From contig NC_081408.1 in assembly GCF_030272615.1 (NCBI RefSeq), positions 611,509,673 to 611,573,672 of the forward strand: 64,000 bases of DNA. The letters are read 5' to 3'. The notes under the pieces were generated by a model that made no database searches, had not been told where the DNA came from, and saw only the letters and a program-made list of their open reading frames with translations. This DNA is from Cryptomeria japonica. Lineage: Eukaryota > Streptophyta > Pinopsida > Cupressales > Cupressaceae. Positions 33,939-46,129 of this stretch are shown in pieces (the first letter of the stretch is position 1; every line of letters begins with the position of its first letter). A program made the position numbers and the translations under genes.

Positions 33939-36900
33939 ATGGCTTCTTCATCTTTCATTCTTGAATTCATAGAAAACCTTACTATTGTGGAGAATATCAA
34001 ATGTCCTAGGCCATTTTTTAAGATAATTCCTAAGTTAGGTTTGATGGATGACTCTATTAGAGCATTTTCAAAAATTCTAAAGGGAGTTGCATTCGTAGAA
34101 GACCCTAGGGAATACATTCACTATAATAGTGAAGATTTAAGGTCTGGGGATATAAAGAACATGCTTATGGAAGTCATCACAAACAACCAAGGTGTAATCA
34201 AACTCAAACATAAGATTATGGAAGATTTAGGGTTCGTACACATCCTTCATATGCCTGAATTTGAAGATGAAATTATTTGATATGTTCTAAGTAGAGTTCA
34301 TGGTGAATTCTTATGGCTTGAATCTGTCTTCAAAATCACCAGGGAGGTAATTAAAGTTATTACAAGTGTACCCTCTACTGAAACAAGGCTTGAGAAGAAG
34401 AAGAAAATTCCAAACAAAGATGTTATAAATCTAACTGGTGCTACATCTAATAACAAATCACTCAGGGTAAGTGACATAACTGGTGACAATGTTAAATATA
34501 CTAGCATGGTTATTGGTTACAAGTTTGCACATACAAATAGGCTGAATTCTATTTCCACTCTATGCATTCATAGTGCTTATGAAATGGTAAAGAACAATGC
34601 AAAAATTGATCTTTGTGAATGGTTAAAAGATGAATTGATAGATAACTTGGACAAAATCAAGGGTGATAAAAAGGGAACATTCAAATTTGGGAATTTACTT
34701 ATGTGTTTGATGCTATACTTCTCAAAGGAGATTCTCGGCATAGGTCATAGGGACTTTGCCTATGATATTTCTGTTGGAAAATAGATTAAGGAGGCAATTT
34801 CTGACATGGGTTCAGAAGGAAGAAAAGGGAAAGAATCCCTCATAGTATTGTTGATAAATATGACAAATTGATATACTTTGTTATAAAGAGAGATGAAATA
34901 TGGATGGAGGTTGTTAGACCTAGAACTGTTTGGGTAATCGAAATGGGATATGAAGTGGACACCAACATTCTAGAATCTTATGCCAAGATACTTCTAGATG
35001 GCCCACCGGAACCTACTGAGAAGATCTTTGGCATTACTGAAACCATAGAGAATGATGTTTCTATTCAGAAGCAAAGAAAGAAAAGGGATAAATATTGAAA
35101 GATGCTTCAAAAATTGTCAAAGATGTCACCAAGGGATTATTGAAACTTGATGTTGAGTGGTGTTGTTGCAAGCATTAAAGAAAGAAAATCTGACCAACAA
35201 CTGGTAACAAATGTTTCCCCTATTGTTACCTCATCTAAGACTGATAGTGACTAAGCTGCTGAATTTAAAAGGGTAAATAAGAAGAAGATAAAATCCTCAT
35301 CGGCACTTGCTACATCACCTAAGAAAACAAGGACACTTAGGAAGAAAGAACACGCTGTGAGAGAGCCTAGCGATCTGAAGAAGAACATTGCATAGAAGCA
35401 ACTAGAACCAAAGGTATCTGATACACTTTCCTCGAAAGAGCTCTTTAATGAAATAACTTAGGATGGTAATCTCAGCAATGTGAATAAGTTTTATCATTCT
35501 TTTAATGATTTTGATAAGGACACTATTGAAGAAAGCATAATGTTGTATTTAGATATATATAAGAAAGTTCTTATTGAAGTCATTGATGTTCTCTCCAATG
35601 ATTTATATCTAAGACTTGAGGCAAAAAGAATGTCTATCATGGAATTGGATAAGAAATTGAAGGTTGAAGCACTGTTGGTTGTTCATCCAACTAAGTCTAG
35701 ACAAGAAATAGATGAATTGATAGCTGAAGCTAAAAAAAATGTTTTTGTAAGTGGTCACCAGCAAGTAAGCCTCATGGTTGGCAGGACAAAGGAAATCGTC
35801 GATGAAACAATAGACAAATGGGATATTTTCTTTGCGGAGAAAGGAAAAAGAGTAGAAAAAGAAAGCAAAAAGTTTATAAATCTTGTACTAAGGTATATCA
35901 AAAAGGAGATAAAGGGAAGAATAAGATTAGCGGTGTTCCTAAGTAAACAATAAAGGATAACTTACCACCACCGGAAGTAGTAGAGGGATAGGTAGAAATG
36001 AAGAATCACCATGTAGAAAAGACATCCGAGGAAGAAAAAGGAATAGATGCAATTGATCTTGAGTCAAACATTCTATTTAAAATGAAGGTTGACACTTGGG
36101 ACATCAAAATTACAATGAATGATACCTCTATTTTAGAAATTGATAAAGAAAATTTTGAAGAGAAGAAAATAGAATCTGTAAATGTTGAAATTTCTGACTC
36201 ACTGGTCAAGGCAGTTGACACTCAGAAGGATATTGAGATACCATCAGATAAAGCACAAAAATAGATAGCATTTGAACTGGAAAAGGATAAGAATGTGAAT
36301 AGGGAAGAGGAAGTAGTAGCTGAATAGAAAATAGAGGAAGGGACAAAGAAATTAGGAGAAGAGAAGAAAGATAATGTAGAACCTAGCACTTCTCCCAGTA
36401 CTTCATCTTTGGATTTCAGACCAACAACTATTACAGAAGTACTATTGGATTATATAAAGAAAATAACATAATGTAATGCCTTAGCATTTAAGGGTATTGA
36501 TGAATCTCTACCGATATTGCAGATGATAGCATCGGAGTGCAAGGTGGATCATATTGTTGGCTTGATAGGTAAATTGGACACATTGTCTAAATTTATTTCT
36601 GCTAACATTCAGACATAAGACAAGATAAGTGAGAAGACTATTCAAGAAAAATTATACCGGGAAGCTTGTAAACCACATCAACTAACATAAGATATTGATG
36701 ATCAGATAAGAAAAACTCAGAAAGAAATTGATGATATTGTGGATAACATAATTGGTTCTTTGGAACTAACATCAATCATAGAACATGAGATGGCTATATA
36801 TGAGGGAACTATTGAAAATCTTGAAAAAGAAAAGGAAAGATTGAAAATGAAAACTAGGGAGTTGAAGAATAAGCTTGGTCCAAGACTGGACAATCTAATC

Positions 36901-36950
36901 ACTCACCGGAATGCACTATCAATGGATATAATTCAAGGAGATAGATAACT
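33939..36950 (+). pseudogene. Element B ORF2, conserved protein of unknown function
   Basis: Starts M-A-S-S-S-F-I-L-E-F and would be about 1,000 residues if unbroken. The N-terminal third is conserved with elements D and C: V-L-S-R-V-H-G-E-F-L-W-L (34290), F-K-I-T-R-E-V-I (34330), V-I-G-Y-K-F-A-H-T-N-R (34510) and K-I-D-L-C-E-W-L-K-D-E-L (34600), then F-K-F-G-N-L-L-M-C. The remainder is Lys/Glu-rich with coiled-coil character (35480-35953, 35998-36264, 36739-36948). There is no signal peptide or membrane segment, so it does not look like an envelope. No protease, integrase or polymerase motif is present. TGA at 34278, TAG at 34782 and several frameshifts disrupt it. Confidence 0.7.
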
Positions 36951-37257
36951 AGAACAATAAATGCACTATCTTATCATAATGGTCATGCAAATAGAAACAA
37001 TAATTACCGACAGTACAAAGTTTATACAGGGTCTGAACTTAGTTCTAGTGGATATTTTTCAAGTTGTACACAACTGACTTCAGGGTTCTAAGTAAATTTT
37101 TTATTTTATTTTTATTTTTGACATCCTTTGTCATTGATGTCAAAGGGGGAGTGGTATAGTGAGAAAAATGTACACTTAACAGATCATTTTCTCAGGGGGA
37201 GCACTCACCGTTTTGGATTCATAGTTTTGATTTTTCTCGTGAGTGTTCCCATCAATT

Positions 37258-37271
37258 CCAAAGGGGGAGAT
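37258..37271 (+). other. Element B polypurine tract
   Basis: CCAAAGGGGGAGAT abuts the 3' LTR and is identical to the tract of element A, which suggests shared recognition by related replication enzymes. Confidence 0.85.
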
Positions 37272-38179
37272 TGTTGGCATTATACACTCAAATGAGAATG
37301 GTGGATGTTTTAAATGATGGAAACAAGGTTCCATAGGTTCAATTGGCAATAGACTTCACCTACTGGCATCAGCAGATACAACAAATCTTATTCACATTGG
37401 CATCTAGTTTACACCGGCAGAAGATTATACCGGCATTCTAGGCCGACTTGGAAATAGTATTTTTTATGCAAAATAAATTGTAATATAAATAATAATTGTA
37501 TGGCCGACATGTTTTATTGTAAAGACATATATTTATGAGCTCTTGTAGGTCATTTGTATGAAAGTGATGATATGAGATAGGATAGAGATATGATAGTGAA
37601 TAGGTGTGTATGCATTTTGATGTGTTTATTTTGAGTGAATAAGAAGCTGAGCTGAGTGAAGATTATTTTGTATAAGCATAATCATTTGATAGCATACTAG
37701 GAAGGGTTTTAGGCAGAGGCAGAACTGGTATCAGACAGAGCATAACAACAAAATCATCTAGCATTTTGGTGCAAGTTGTAAGAGTTCACTTTTGTGTTTA
37801 CATCAGTGTGATGTTTTAGTCAGTGTGACTCCATTTTTATTGTTGAGCAGTGAGCTCTAGGCAGTTGGCTTTCCTACATGTCCAGGTCCCTTTTGTACTA
37901 AGTAATATTTATTTATTTGGTCAGTGAGTAAATATTATGGGTCACAAATCCCACTGAGGTTTTTCCCTTACCAGGTTTCCTCGCCAAAATATTTGTGTTA
38001 TGGTGTGCATTGATATTGATTCCTTTGTTTCTCTTTACTGCATTATTATTTGTTTACAGGTACATTAATCTCAGTTACATAATTGCAAATAAATGTAAAT
38101 ATTTCATCTACCGGTTAGACACTGATTCACCCCCCCCCCCCCCCTCTCAATGTCTTTGGGATTAACCAATTATCTAAAA
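37272..38179 (+). repeat. Element B 3' LTR
   Basis: 908 bp, TGTTGGCATTATACACTC...TTATCTAAAA, matching the 5' LTR throughout. It contains a run of about 17 C residues near 38131-38147. Confidence 0.9.
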
Positions 38180-38184
38180 GGTAA

Positions 38185-38236
38185 AGGGCCTAAAACATAT
38201 TCAACATTGCAAGGGGTGCAATTTTATTACACTACA
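38185..38236 (-). repeat. Element G 3' LTR, terminal 52 bp
   Basis: Continues the LTR interrupted at 31514. On the minus strand it starts TGTAGTGTAATAAAATTGC, matching TGTAGTGTCATAAAATTGC of the partner LTR (58023). The polypurine tract AGTGGGGGCTAAA lies beside it at 38237-38249. Confidence 0.85.
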
Positions 38237-39322
38237 TTTAGCCCCCACTATAGCGGGAGTATGGCTTATGCCAATACTATCGATAAAGTAGAAAAAAGAA
38301 AGAGATGAAGATGAGAGATGCATAGAAAGATCAGAAGGAGTATAAGATGTCACTAATCTCAAGGAACCAAGCCTCCAATCTTTGAATCTTAACTCACTGA
38401 GACATATGCAAGTGCACACAAAAAGGCATGCAACAAAAGCTAATATCTTAAGACCTCAAGTCAACTAGTCAAAGAAACCTTGATATAAGAAATGTCTCAA
38501 TCAACTAATATCATTCTTGAAACATAAAATGCCATCTCATGAATACATACAATATCATAAAAGAGTAAAGCTTACGTCATCCATGAACCATCAATAGTAA
38601 AACTATGGGTTCATGAGAGGAAGGAGAGAGAGGACATGAATATATATTTTGGTGATGTATAAGAAGAAAGGTTAAGAAGAGAAAAACCATGGACATCTCG
38701 CCCCTAGGACTAGGTGATCCATGGAAAGGACATAGAAGTCTAGCCCCTATAGTCCGTCTATGTTATCCATGCAAGGGAGGAGAGTGAGAACATCGTTAGT
38801 TCCACCCAACATCATGCCTATGTGTGCAAGTGAGGTTCCAAGAACCTCATAGGAGTCTACGCCTGAGTACACTACAACCTATATAAAATGTATAGTACAA
38901 GTGTTAAGAAAGGTGTGATATCTCACTCTAAGAGTTTGTGCTCTGGTTCCGAGAATAATCACTCTACATAGGAGAAAAGTGGCTTCATCTCTCTCTAAGA
39001 GTCTATGCTCTAGTTTTGAGAATGACCTACTGTACAAGAAAAGAAGAAGTGAAGACATATCACTCTAAGAGTCTATGCTCTGGTTCAAAGAATGACCCAT
39101 TGTACAAGAAAAGAATAAGTGAAAACATCTCACTCTAAGAGTCTGTGCTCTAGTTTCAAGAATGACCCACTGTACAAGGAAAAAGTAGCCTCATTTCTCT
39201 CTAATAGTCTATTCTTTGGTTTTGAGAATGACCTCCTCTATAAGAGAAAATTGATGACATCTATCTCTAAGAAGCTCCCCTTTGGTTCCAAGAATGTCCC
39301 ACTATACAACGCAAAAGAAAAG
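38237..39322 (-). other. Element G 3' internal region
   Basis: Non-coding interior next to the polypurine tract, with no protein domain in any frame. The half away from the LTR is a tandem repeat (38929-39322), cut at 39323 by element C. Confidence 0.6.
38929..39322. repeat. Tandem repeat, ~60-68-bp unit, six copies
   Basis: Units begin near 38929, 38989, 39057, 39125, 39193 and 39259. The consensus includes CTCTAAGAGTCTATGCTCT, GGTTCnnAGAATGACC and CACTGTACAAGAAAA. The last unit is cut by the insertion of element C and its end may persist at 47306 (TATAGTACAAAGG). Confidence 0.8.
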
Positions 39323-40493
39323 TGTTAGGCCCAATATGGAAAGCTAATGTACTGAGAGGGGAGGGGTGAATTAGTACTCCAAAACCTTTTAACAACAATA
39401 TCTTTACTATTATGCATAAACCAAAAAAAGCTGCAACGTAACATAAAGCTAAAACAAATAAATAACAATCATACATGATTCACTCCATAACTCATATATT
39501 TTGGTTACATAGAAACTCTTGGTTAGAGAGAAAGACTATGGTGGGGATGGCACCCACAACTTCACTACTGCAATAATAAAGAGTGCTCAGTTAGAGATAC
39601 ATGTTTAGCTATTTCTGATAGCTTACCCTGTTAGGAGTATTAAGATCTTTAGATCTACCTTGCTAAAGGATTTTACAACACTTATTCTAAATGTTGCACC
39701 TGGTTAAACACTTAACAATTTATAGACTTTGTTAGAGTCTTTTACCCTGTTAAAGGTTTCTCTTACAACTTCAAAATATTATAATAAATCATTACAAATA
39801 TCTACAACTTTACATCTGAAATGTTATAGCAAATTCTATGTGCTCAAAATGAGATTACCTTGCTTATAGCATACCTCGGTAACCCATAAAATAACTCGGT
39901 AAACCCTTCTGTTTACTCTATTCTTTGACTGTTCTCTGAAATCCTTCTTGGTGACCTCTGTGTCTCTGTAACAGTCATAACACTCAGTGCTTTCTTCATA
40001 CACCTCTATATCTCTTCCTCTGTCACTATATATTTGATCTCAATCCATGTTGTATAAATAGATCTCTTATGTCGGTGATATGATTCATTGCTTCGATCTT
40101 ACAAACATGATTTATTGAATGAATAACCATACAAAATATTTCATTGGTTAGATGACCTCAAAATCATACACAATCCTTAAGTGCAATTTCCAATGTGATA
40201 ATGGTTCTACGTTCCTCAATCTTGTAACATGTTTCCACATGTGTGTCTAGGTTCAATGAATCCAATAACATGTTTCACTTGGTGTATATCAACTCGGTGT
40301 ATCATTATTGCTGCTCGGTAGACATACAGTGTTACTCGGTAGACAACTCGATGTATACTGGGCTCTGTGAATACTTTCTTCTTTAACCGACTATTATGTG
40401 CATACCGACTGAATGTTTTGGTAGAGGTAACCGACTAGAGTATATAGAATGACTCTAGATATAAAACTAATGGCAAATTAATAAATAGTAACA
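39323..40493 (-). repeat. Element C 3' LTR
   Basis: 1,171 bp. On the minus strand it begins TGTTACTATTTATTAA and ends TTGGGCCTAACA. It is co-linear with 46130-47300 without net length change. Confidence 0.92.
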
Positions 40494-40860
40494 ATCTCCC
40501 CTTTTGACATTAGTTGAGATGTTTGACAAAACTACTTTCAAAGTCATAGCTCAAAAATCTATATACTTGCAAAATTTGACTACATAGACACTATATACAT
40601 TAGTCAATGAAATAGTATATTTAGATATACTCCCCTTATCACTATACTATACAAAACTCTGATTTTGCATGATCATTGATCAATGTTTTGTGATAACTGC
40701 TTGGTTCGCTGCTTTGTTCTTTGTCAAAATTGACTCTGCATTTGAATACTCTATTTTGCTCAATATATACTCCCCCTGTATACTACATTCCCCTGTATAC
40801 TTTGATATGATACTCACTCCCCCATTTTGACAAACATCTAAACTTAGTTACAATTCAGTG
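40494..40860 (-). other. Element C polypurine tract and 3' untranslated region
   Basis: The tract lies next to the LTR, with two further purine-rich (minus) stretches near 40625-40640 and 40770-40790. There is no coding frame. Confidence 0.6.
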
Positions 40861-43800
40861 GTGGCAACTAGTCAAAAATGGATTTGTACTTTGTCTTTGC
40901 ATCAGTGAGAGCAGCAGAGAGGGCATCCTTAACACTGTCCATAAGTGAATTCTGAGCTGTAATGTCAGCTAACAGTGAAATTAGTCCATCTAAGGTGCTT
41001 CCCTCTTGCTAAGTGCATAGGGAGGTAGCTTTTTTGATCTTCTCTTGGACGGATGAAAGATGAGGAAGGAATAATTTTGAAGTGTCATTATGTCCATCCT
41101 TATCTTGTGTTCTACATTCCTTAGTTCCAATTGTTGAGCCATGAGCTATTGTAGCTTGGTATAAAATTTTTGAATGGAATGTGGCTCATTGGTCAACTTA
41201 TTAGAGAGATCAGTGATCTCTTTCTCAATTGCTTCTGTTTTATTTTTGATGTCCTTAATGAATAGAGAGAATGTACAAAGTTTTTGAAATAAATAAAGAA
41301 TGTGCTTGAGTTGAGGGGACAACTCAGCAATAAATTTGACAAGTTTAACTTTGCCAATGGCAATAGATTTCTGTACCTCTTCAATCATTTTTGTAGTGAG
41401 CTCCTTATCTTTTAACTTGCTCAAATATTCGGATGCATCTACTCCAGATGTCTATATCTTAGTTAGGAGTTCATCCAGTTGAATGTGGATGGCTGCATCT
41501 TTGGTTACTGTAGCTTCAGGTAGCATGTCGGTTAAGAGTGCTTTCACCTTCTGAAGTACTTTGTTTTTTTTTTGAATAGCCATTTGCTTCTCCTGTTTTT
41601 CTCTGGCTTTGCATAGTTCACTAAATTCAATGAGTGTTTGCCCTTTTAATTTGGATATATCAACATTGGGAAACACTATTGGTTTTGACAAATCTAATTT
41701 TAAACTATGCTTTTTCATCTTCTTTTCTTTACCTTTCATCGGTTGATCTAGAACAATGGCTTGTGAGGCTTGATGACCCTTGGTAGGTTGCTCAGTAGAG
41801 GAAACACTTTGGTCAGTTTCTTTAACCTCTGATGTAGCCTTTGTTGTGTCCTCTGGTGCTTTAGTGCTTGGGGTCTCAGATGTAACATTTTTAGTGCTAG
41901 AAGGAGCTTGTGAAGACTGTTCCTCGACGGCCTGAGAAGCAATTTCTCCTCTGTAGATTTGTGACCTCCTGTCCCTTGTTCAGTATCTTAAGGGGCTTCA
42001 GTTGAAGTAGATTGAGTGACCGGAGGATAGGGCTGAACTTTCTCCAAAAATGACTCACTGGATACCAGTTTGGCATATGCATTTCCTGTTCAAGTGCCTC
42101 AGTGTCCATGATATCCTCATCTACTTGTATAGTGTCAGCAAGGTCTTGCTTGGTGATATTAGGAACTTGCTCAGTGACATCAACTATTTCAACTTCATCT
42201 TGCTCACCAGCAATCTTGATTCAAAATATTTTCTGCCATTTTTCTTTTGTCTCATTATCTACATCCAAGTAAAGGCCATTCATCAATTTCAAGGCTCTTT
42301 GCTTGACTAGGAATTTTGTGTGGTGGTTTTTCAGATGTTTAGTGATCTCATCTACCGACATGTCTGGGAAAAGATGTACTAGACTTCTTTCTCTCATCTG
42401 TTTCTCTAAATCCATAGCATACTTCCACCTATTGTCAATATGTAAGTATAACTCATTTGGAAGAGATTTAGATAATTCCAATGGGGCCATTCAGAATTTC
42501 AATAGTGTGCAGATGACAGCTTCTTCTATTTGTCTCTTTTCATCATCAGATTTGGGTTCATATTTAACATATCTGAATGCTCCAAATCCACCATATTGCT
42601 TCAGATTAGCACAAAAATTTTCAACACTATGTATATTTACCTTTTTGCTCTTGACAATCTGAAATTTACTTGCATCTTCAGATTCAGTGTCACTAGACTC
42701 TTTGGTCAAAATGAGTCTCCGAGTAGATTTCTTGTAAGTTTTTGTTACCTTGGGTGTGGCAACACTCTTTATTTTCTTACTCGATGAAGCTGTAGATGCT
42801 CTTGTGTTAGGTCACTTTGCTGGAGGAGTCAGTGATGCTTTTGATGTATCCTGTTTCTTTCTTTTCAACACTTTTCCCTTAGGCAATTTGGTGCTCAGTG
42901 TTATAGCTGCCTCTTGGGCTTCATATTCCTCTTTGGTGATTACTATAGTGCCCTTGATAGGTGTGGAGGAAGAACCTTCTCCAAATTTCTCCATTAATGT
43001 CTTAATCATCTTTGTTGCCTTGCTTGTAGCCTTGGGTACTACAATGCTCATTTTTACTTTTTCCTTCACTTCTTCATATGTTCCATACCTCAGCTCTATA
43101 GCATTCCTTGCTAATGTCAGGGAACCATCTATCTACTATTGTGTGATGTCAAAATCAATCTCGTAACCCATAGGTGGTAAGGATTGGGTTCTCGGTTCCA
43201 CAACATTAACATAGCAGTAATTAGTGTCCCTTCAAAACATATGTCATCCTTGTATTTCTCTACTAACTGGGGTGGAATTCAGTCCCTGTTATGCATCTTC
43301 TCTTGAAACTTGCTGAAATACTCATCCATAATATCATTAAAATTGTCACCTAGCTTCTTGATGAAGTCATTGATTTGATGGATGATTGGTGGGTGTAGCT
43401 CCCAAACAACTTTACTGACTGATGGAAAGAATTTCTCAAAATACAAAAACATGCATATTAACAGTGATCCAAACTTTAATGTATTAGCCGAATTGTTCTT
43501 CTTTAGCTTCCTTATGGTATTGAGATTCTTGAATAGGTTTTTCAACAATACCTCACATAAATCAATTTTCATGCCTTTCTTCACAATTTTATAAGCTAAG
43601 TCTACTAATGCATAGGGTACACTATTTTCCCTTGTTGATTGGAAGAAACAATAACCTATTACTCTAATGGCAAACTTTAGCTCTGCATTTGTGACATTGT
43701 TCAGTTTCAGTCCTCTGCAATTAGATTCTACTCCGGTTAAACTGATCAATTCCTTCTGTGATATCATTTTCTAAGCTCGGGCATGATCATAAATAGGGTA

Positions 43801-44211
43801 ATCGGTGATCAAATGAATGATTTCCTTGGTGATCTTAAACGGTTGCTCTTCTAGCCACATGAAGTCATCATGAACTCTACTTAGAACAAAATTGACCCAT
43901 TGGGGTTTAAATACACAAGGACAGGTTAGGGCTTCAGTTAATCCCTTGATTATGATGTGTTCATATTTGCTATCCATTTTGCCATCGGTACATAGTTCAT
44001 CATATGTGTCTTTGATCTCAACATGACCTAGTTCTTCAACTTGACACTTAGTGAAGAATCTCACATCCTTGACTAATAAAACTCTATCCGGAATGAGTGA
44101 AAATGCAGTTTTGTCATCTAGTTCAAATGCAATTTTGGGAGTTAGAGAGTATTTCAGTAAGGGCTTTTCGATGTTCTCAACAACAACAGGATTCTGGATT
44201 TTAGGTGCCAT
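40861..44211 (-). pseudogene. Element C ORF2, conserved protein of unknown function
   Basis: Starts M-A-P-K-I-Q-N-P-V-V at 44211; about 1,100 codons if unbroken. The N-terminal part shares with B and D the blocks F-V-L-S-R-V-H-D-D-F-M-W-L (43880), F-K-I-T-K-E-I-I (43835), L-I-S-L-T-G (43750), K-I-D-L-C-E (43565) and L-K-F-G-S-L-L-I-C (43480). A middle section follows (43069-42221, including L-Y-L-H-I-D-N-R-W-K-Y). The C-terminal part (41739-41146) is Lys/Glu/Leu-rich with predicted coiled coil. There is no membrane segment and no polymerase, integrase or protease motif. A few stops and at least two frameshifts are present. Confidence 0.72.
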
Positions 44212-44700
44212 TGCAGATTTTAGATAAATACTAGCAAAAGATCCTTAGGGTTTGAAGACTTTCAAATGGTAGATGCTTTCTACTTAGCAAATAATAACAA
44301 CTCGATATGATCGGTAAACTATCTTGATAATGCATTGTGATTGATGTAAATACCTTTGAATTTTCTTGAGAGGTGGTTTGATCACCTTTGATTCGCTTTG
44401 CTCTCCTCTCTTGAAAACTTGGTAAGTGTAAAATGACTGCACAATAGCTTTAAGTACACAATATACCCTATTGAGCTTCATGCAGTTAGGTCAAAAGACA
44501 TTAAATGCACTTGGTACCACTTCCTTTCTATGCTTTTACCAAGTAGCCAGTCTTTCTGTATTCATCGACTAGACAAGCTTCCGAAAGACTTGATAAAATT
44601 TCAAATTTTCTAATGCATCTTTAACTATGCAAATTTTGAATTAAGTGCATGATAAAATAGGAACTGTTAAGATTTAACCTTTGAGAGAATGTTGTCCCTT
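44212..44700 (-). other. Element C inter-ORF spacer
   Basis: About 490 bp between gag and ORF2 without a supported frame. Confidence 0.4.
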
Positions 44701-46067
44701 CATACCTTTACTGATTAATTTGGAATAGGTGCACCTAACTCGGCTGGTAAGGTCCTTTCTTCATTTGACACAATTTCCTTCTTTTCCCAAATCATCTGTA
44801 ATTTGCCTTTTATTTCTTCAATATCTCCTCTAGGTTGATCTCTACAATCTCTAGCCAAGTGTCCAACTTTGTGAAAATGAAAACATGCCATACCAGGATT
44901 TCTCCATGATCTTCAGTTGTTTAGTCCAAACCTTATAAAGCAGTTGGCACTTATATGTCCATATCTTCCACAACATTCACACCATATCCTTGTATTGTAA
45001 TCCCATGGTACTGTAGAATACTATTGGTAAGGATCTATGTGAATTCGGTAACCTCTAGAATTTGCTTGGTGTGTAGACCACATATAGCTCTTTTGCTTAA
45101 GCCAACACTTCTCGGTACTATGTCCATATCTATTGCAATTTTTACAGAACCCTTTGAATTTTTCCTTCTGATAATTGTTAACACACTTTGTCCTACATTG
45201 ATTAGATGTGTGACCATATTTATTGCAATTGTAACAATAACCATTAGACTTAGTGACATTCAATTGCTTACCTTTTCTGATTTGGCACAAGTTAGCAGTA
45301 TGACCTTGATTTCCACAGTAGTTGCAAATAGGCTTCTTTCCTTTGATATTCTTCTTATTTCCAGCTTGCTTTGATGATTCTCCTCTTTCGGTAGTATGAA
45401 TTCCCTTCTCGGTAGAGTCTTTTCCTTTGTAACCAAGTCTTGCATCTTTGTTGGGTCTTCTTGTATTCAGTTGCTCATCCAACATCTTTGATGCTTCATA
45501 ACTCCTTTTTAGTGTTTCCTTGGATTTCTTTTCTATTTCAAGTTCATCGGTCAACCTTGATACTTCAAGTTTCAATGCTTAATTCTCATCATCCTTCAGA
45601 TTTGCTTCATGATGTGCATAACCTAATTGATCTGACAGATTACTTTGTATTCCAATCATCCTAGTTATTTCATCATTCTTTTCAAACACTAATGCTTCAA
45701 GCTATTGTTTTTCTCTTTCTAGATCTCTTACTTTCTCCTCGGTTGTCCTCAATGCATCAATATTTTCAGTCATCTATGTGCTGAAATATTCATGTCCTCT
45801 TTTCATTGCTTTTAGCTGATTAGTCAGTGCTTTGTTCTTTTCTTTCAGTTGTCCAATCATTTCTTCAGTCTCTTCAGATATACTGTTCTCAGATGATGTT
45901 TCAATTTGTTCCACTAGCTCTTGAGAGTCCTGTAAATCATCAGATAATCTTCTTCTCACTTTCAATGATTTTTGCATTTGTCTTTGCATGTCTACAATCA
46001 CTTGATTAGCATGGTCCAACTCTTCTTGCAAATACACAATTCTCCGAGATTGTTTATAGCCTTCCAT
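44701..46067 (-). pseudogene. Element C gag: coiled coil plus five zinc knuckles
   Basis: ATG at 46067, 50 bp after the PBS. About 450 codons lie in one frame, interrupted by a handful of stops (for example 45774 and 45021). The first 250 residues are a long coiled coil (Y-L-Q-E-E-L-D-H-A-N, M-I-G-Q-L-K-E-K-N). Knuckles follow: C-N-Y-C-G-N-Q-G-H (45335), C-Y-N-C-N-K-Y-G-H (45240), C-K-N-C-N-R-Y-G-H (45150), C-E-C-C-G-R-Y-G-H (44990) and a fifth with the second Cys changed (C-F-H-F-H-K-V-G-H, 44890). Five knuckles is high for a copia gag, where one is usual. Confidence 0.8.
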
Positions 46068-46129
46068 TGATAAGATCTTTCTCTTTAGGTTGTTAAACTC
46101 TTTTCCAAGACTCAAGCTCTGATACCAAT

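Larger units (their letters stand above)
31515..38179 (+). mobile_element. Pol-less copia-like element B with an unassigned second ORF
   Basis: Perfect target duplication GGTAA (31510-31514 and 38180-38184). 5' LTR 31515-32428, initiator-Met-type PBS 32431-32442, gag, ORF2, PPT 37258-37271, 3' LTR 37272-38179. LTR style, PBS and PPT are those of Ty1/copia elements. The 4.8-kb interior encodes only a coiled-coil/zinc-knuckle gag and a long unassigned ORF, with no protease, integrase, reverse transcriptase or RNase H. It is the same family as D and related to C. Confidence 0.88.

Noticed and set aside
33939-36950. ORF2 of B/C/D as a retroviral-type envelope
   Set aside because: No signal peptide, transmembrane segment or furin-like site is visible; the protein is soluble-looking and coiled-coil rich.
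38131-38147. Run of about 17 C residues as a functional signal
   Set aside because: The related LTR has a short C-rich stretch at this place; the long run is probably slippage or an assembly artefact.
38929-39322. CRISPR-like array
   Set aside because: Repeats are contiguous and imperfect without unique spacers, in a plant nuclear context; it is a simple tandem repeat.
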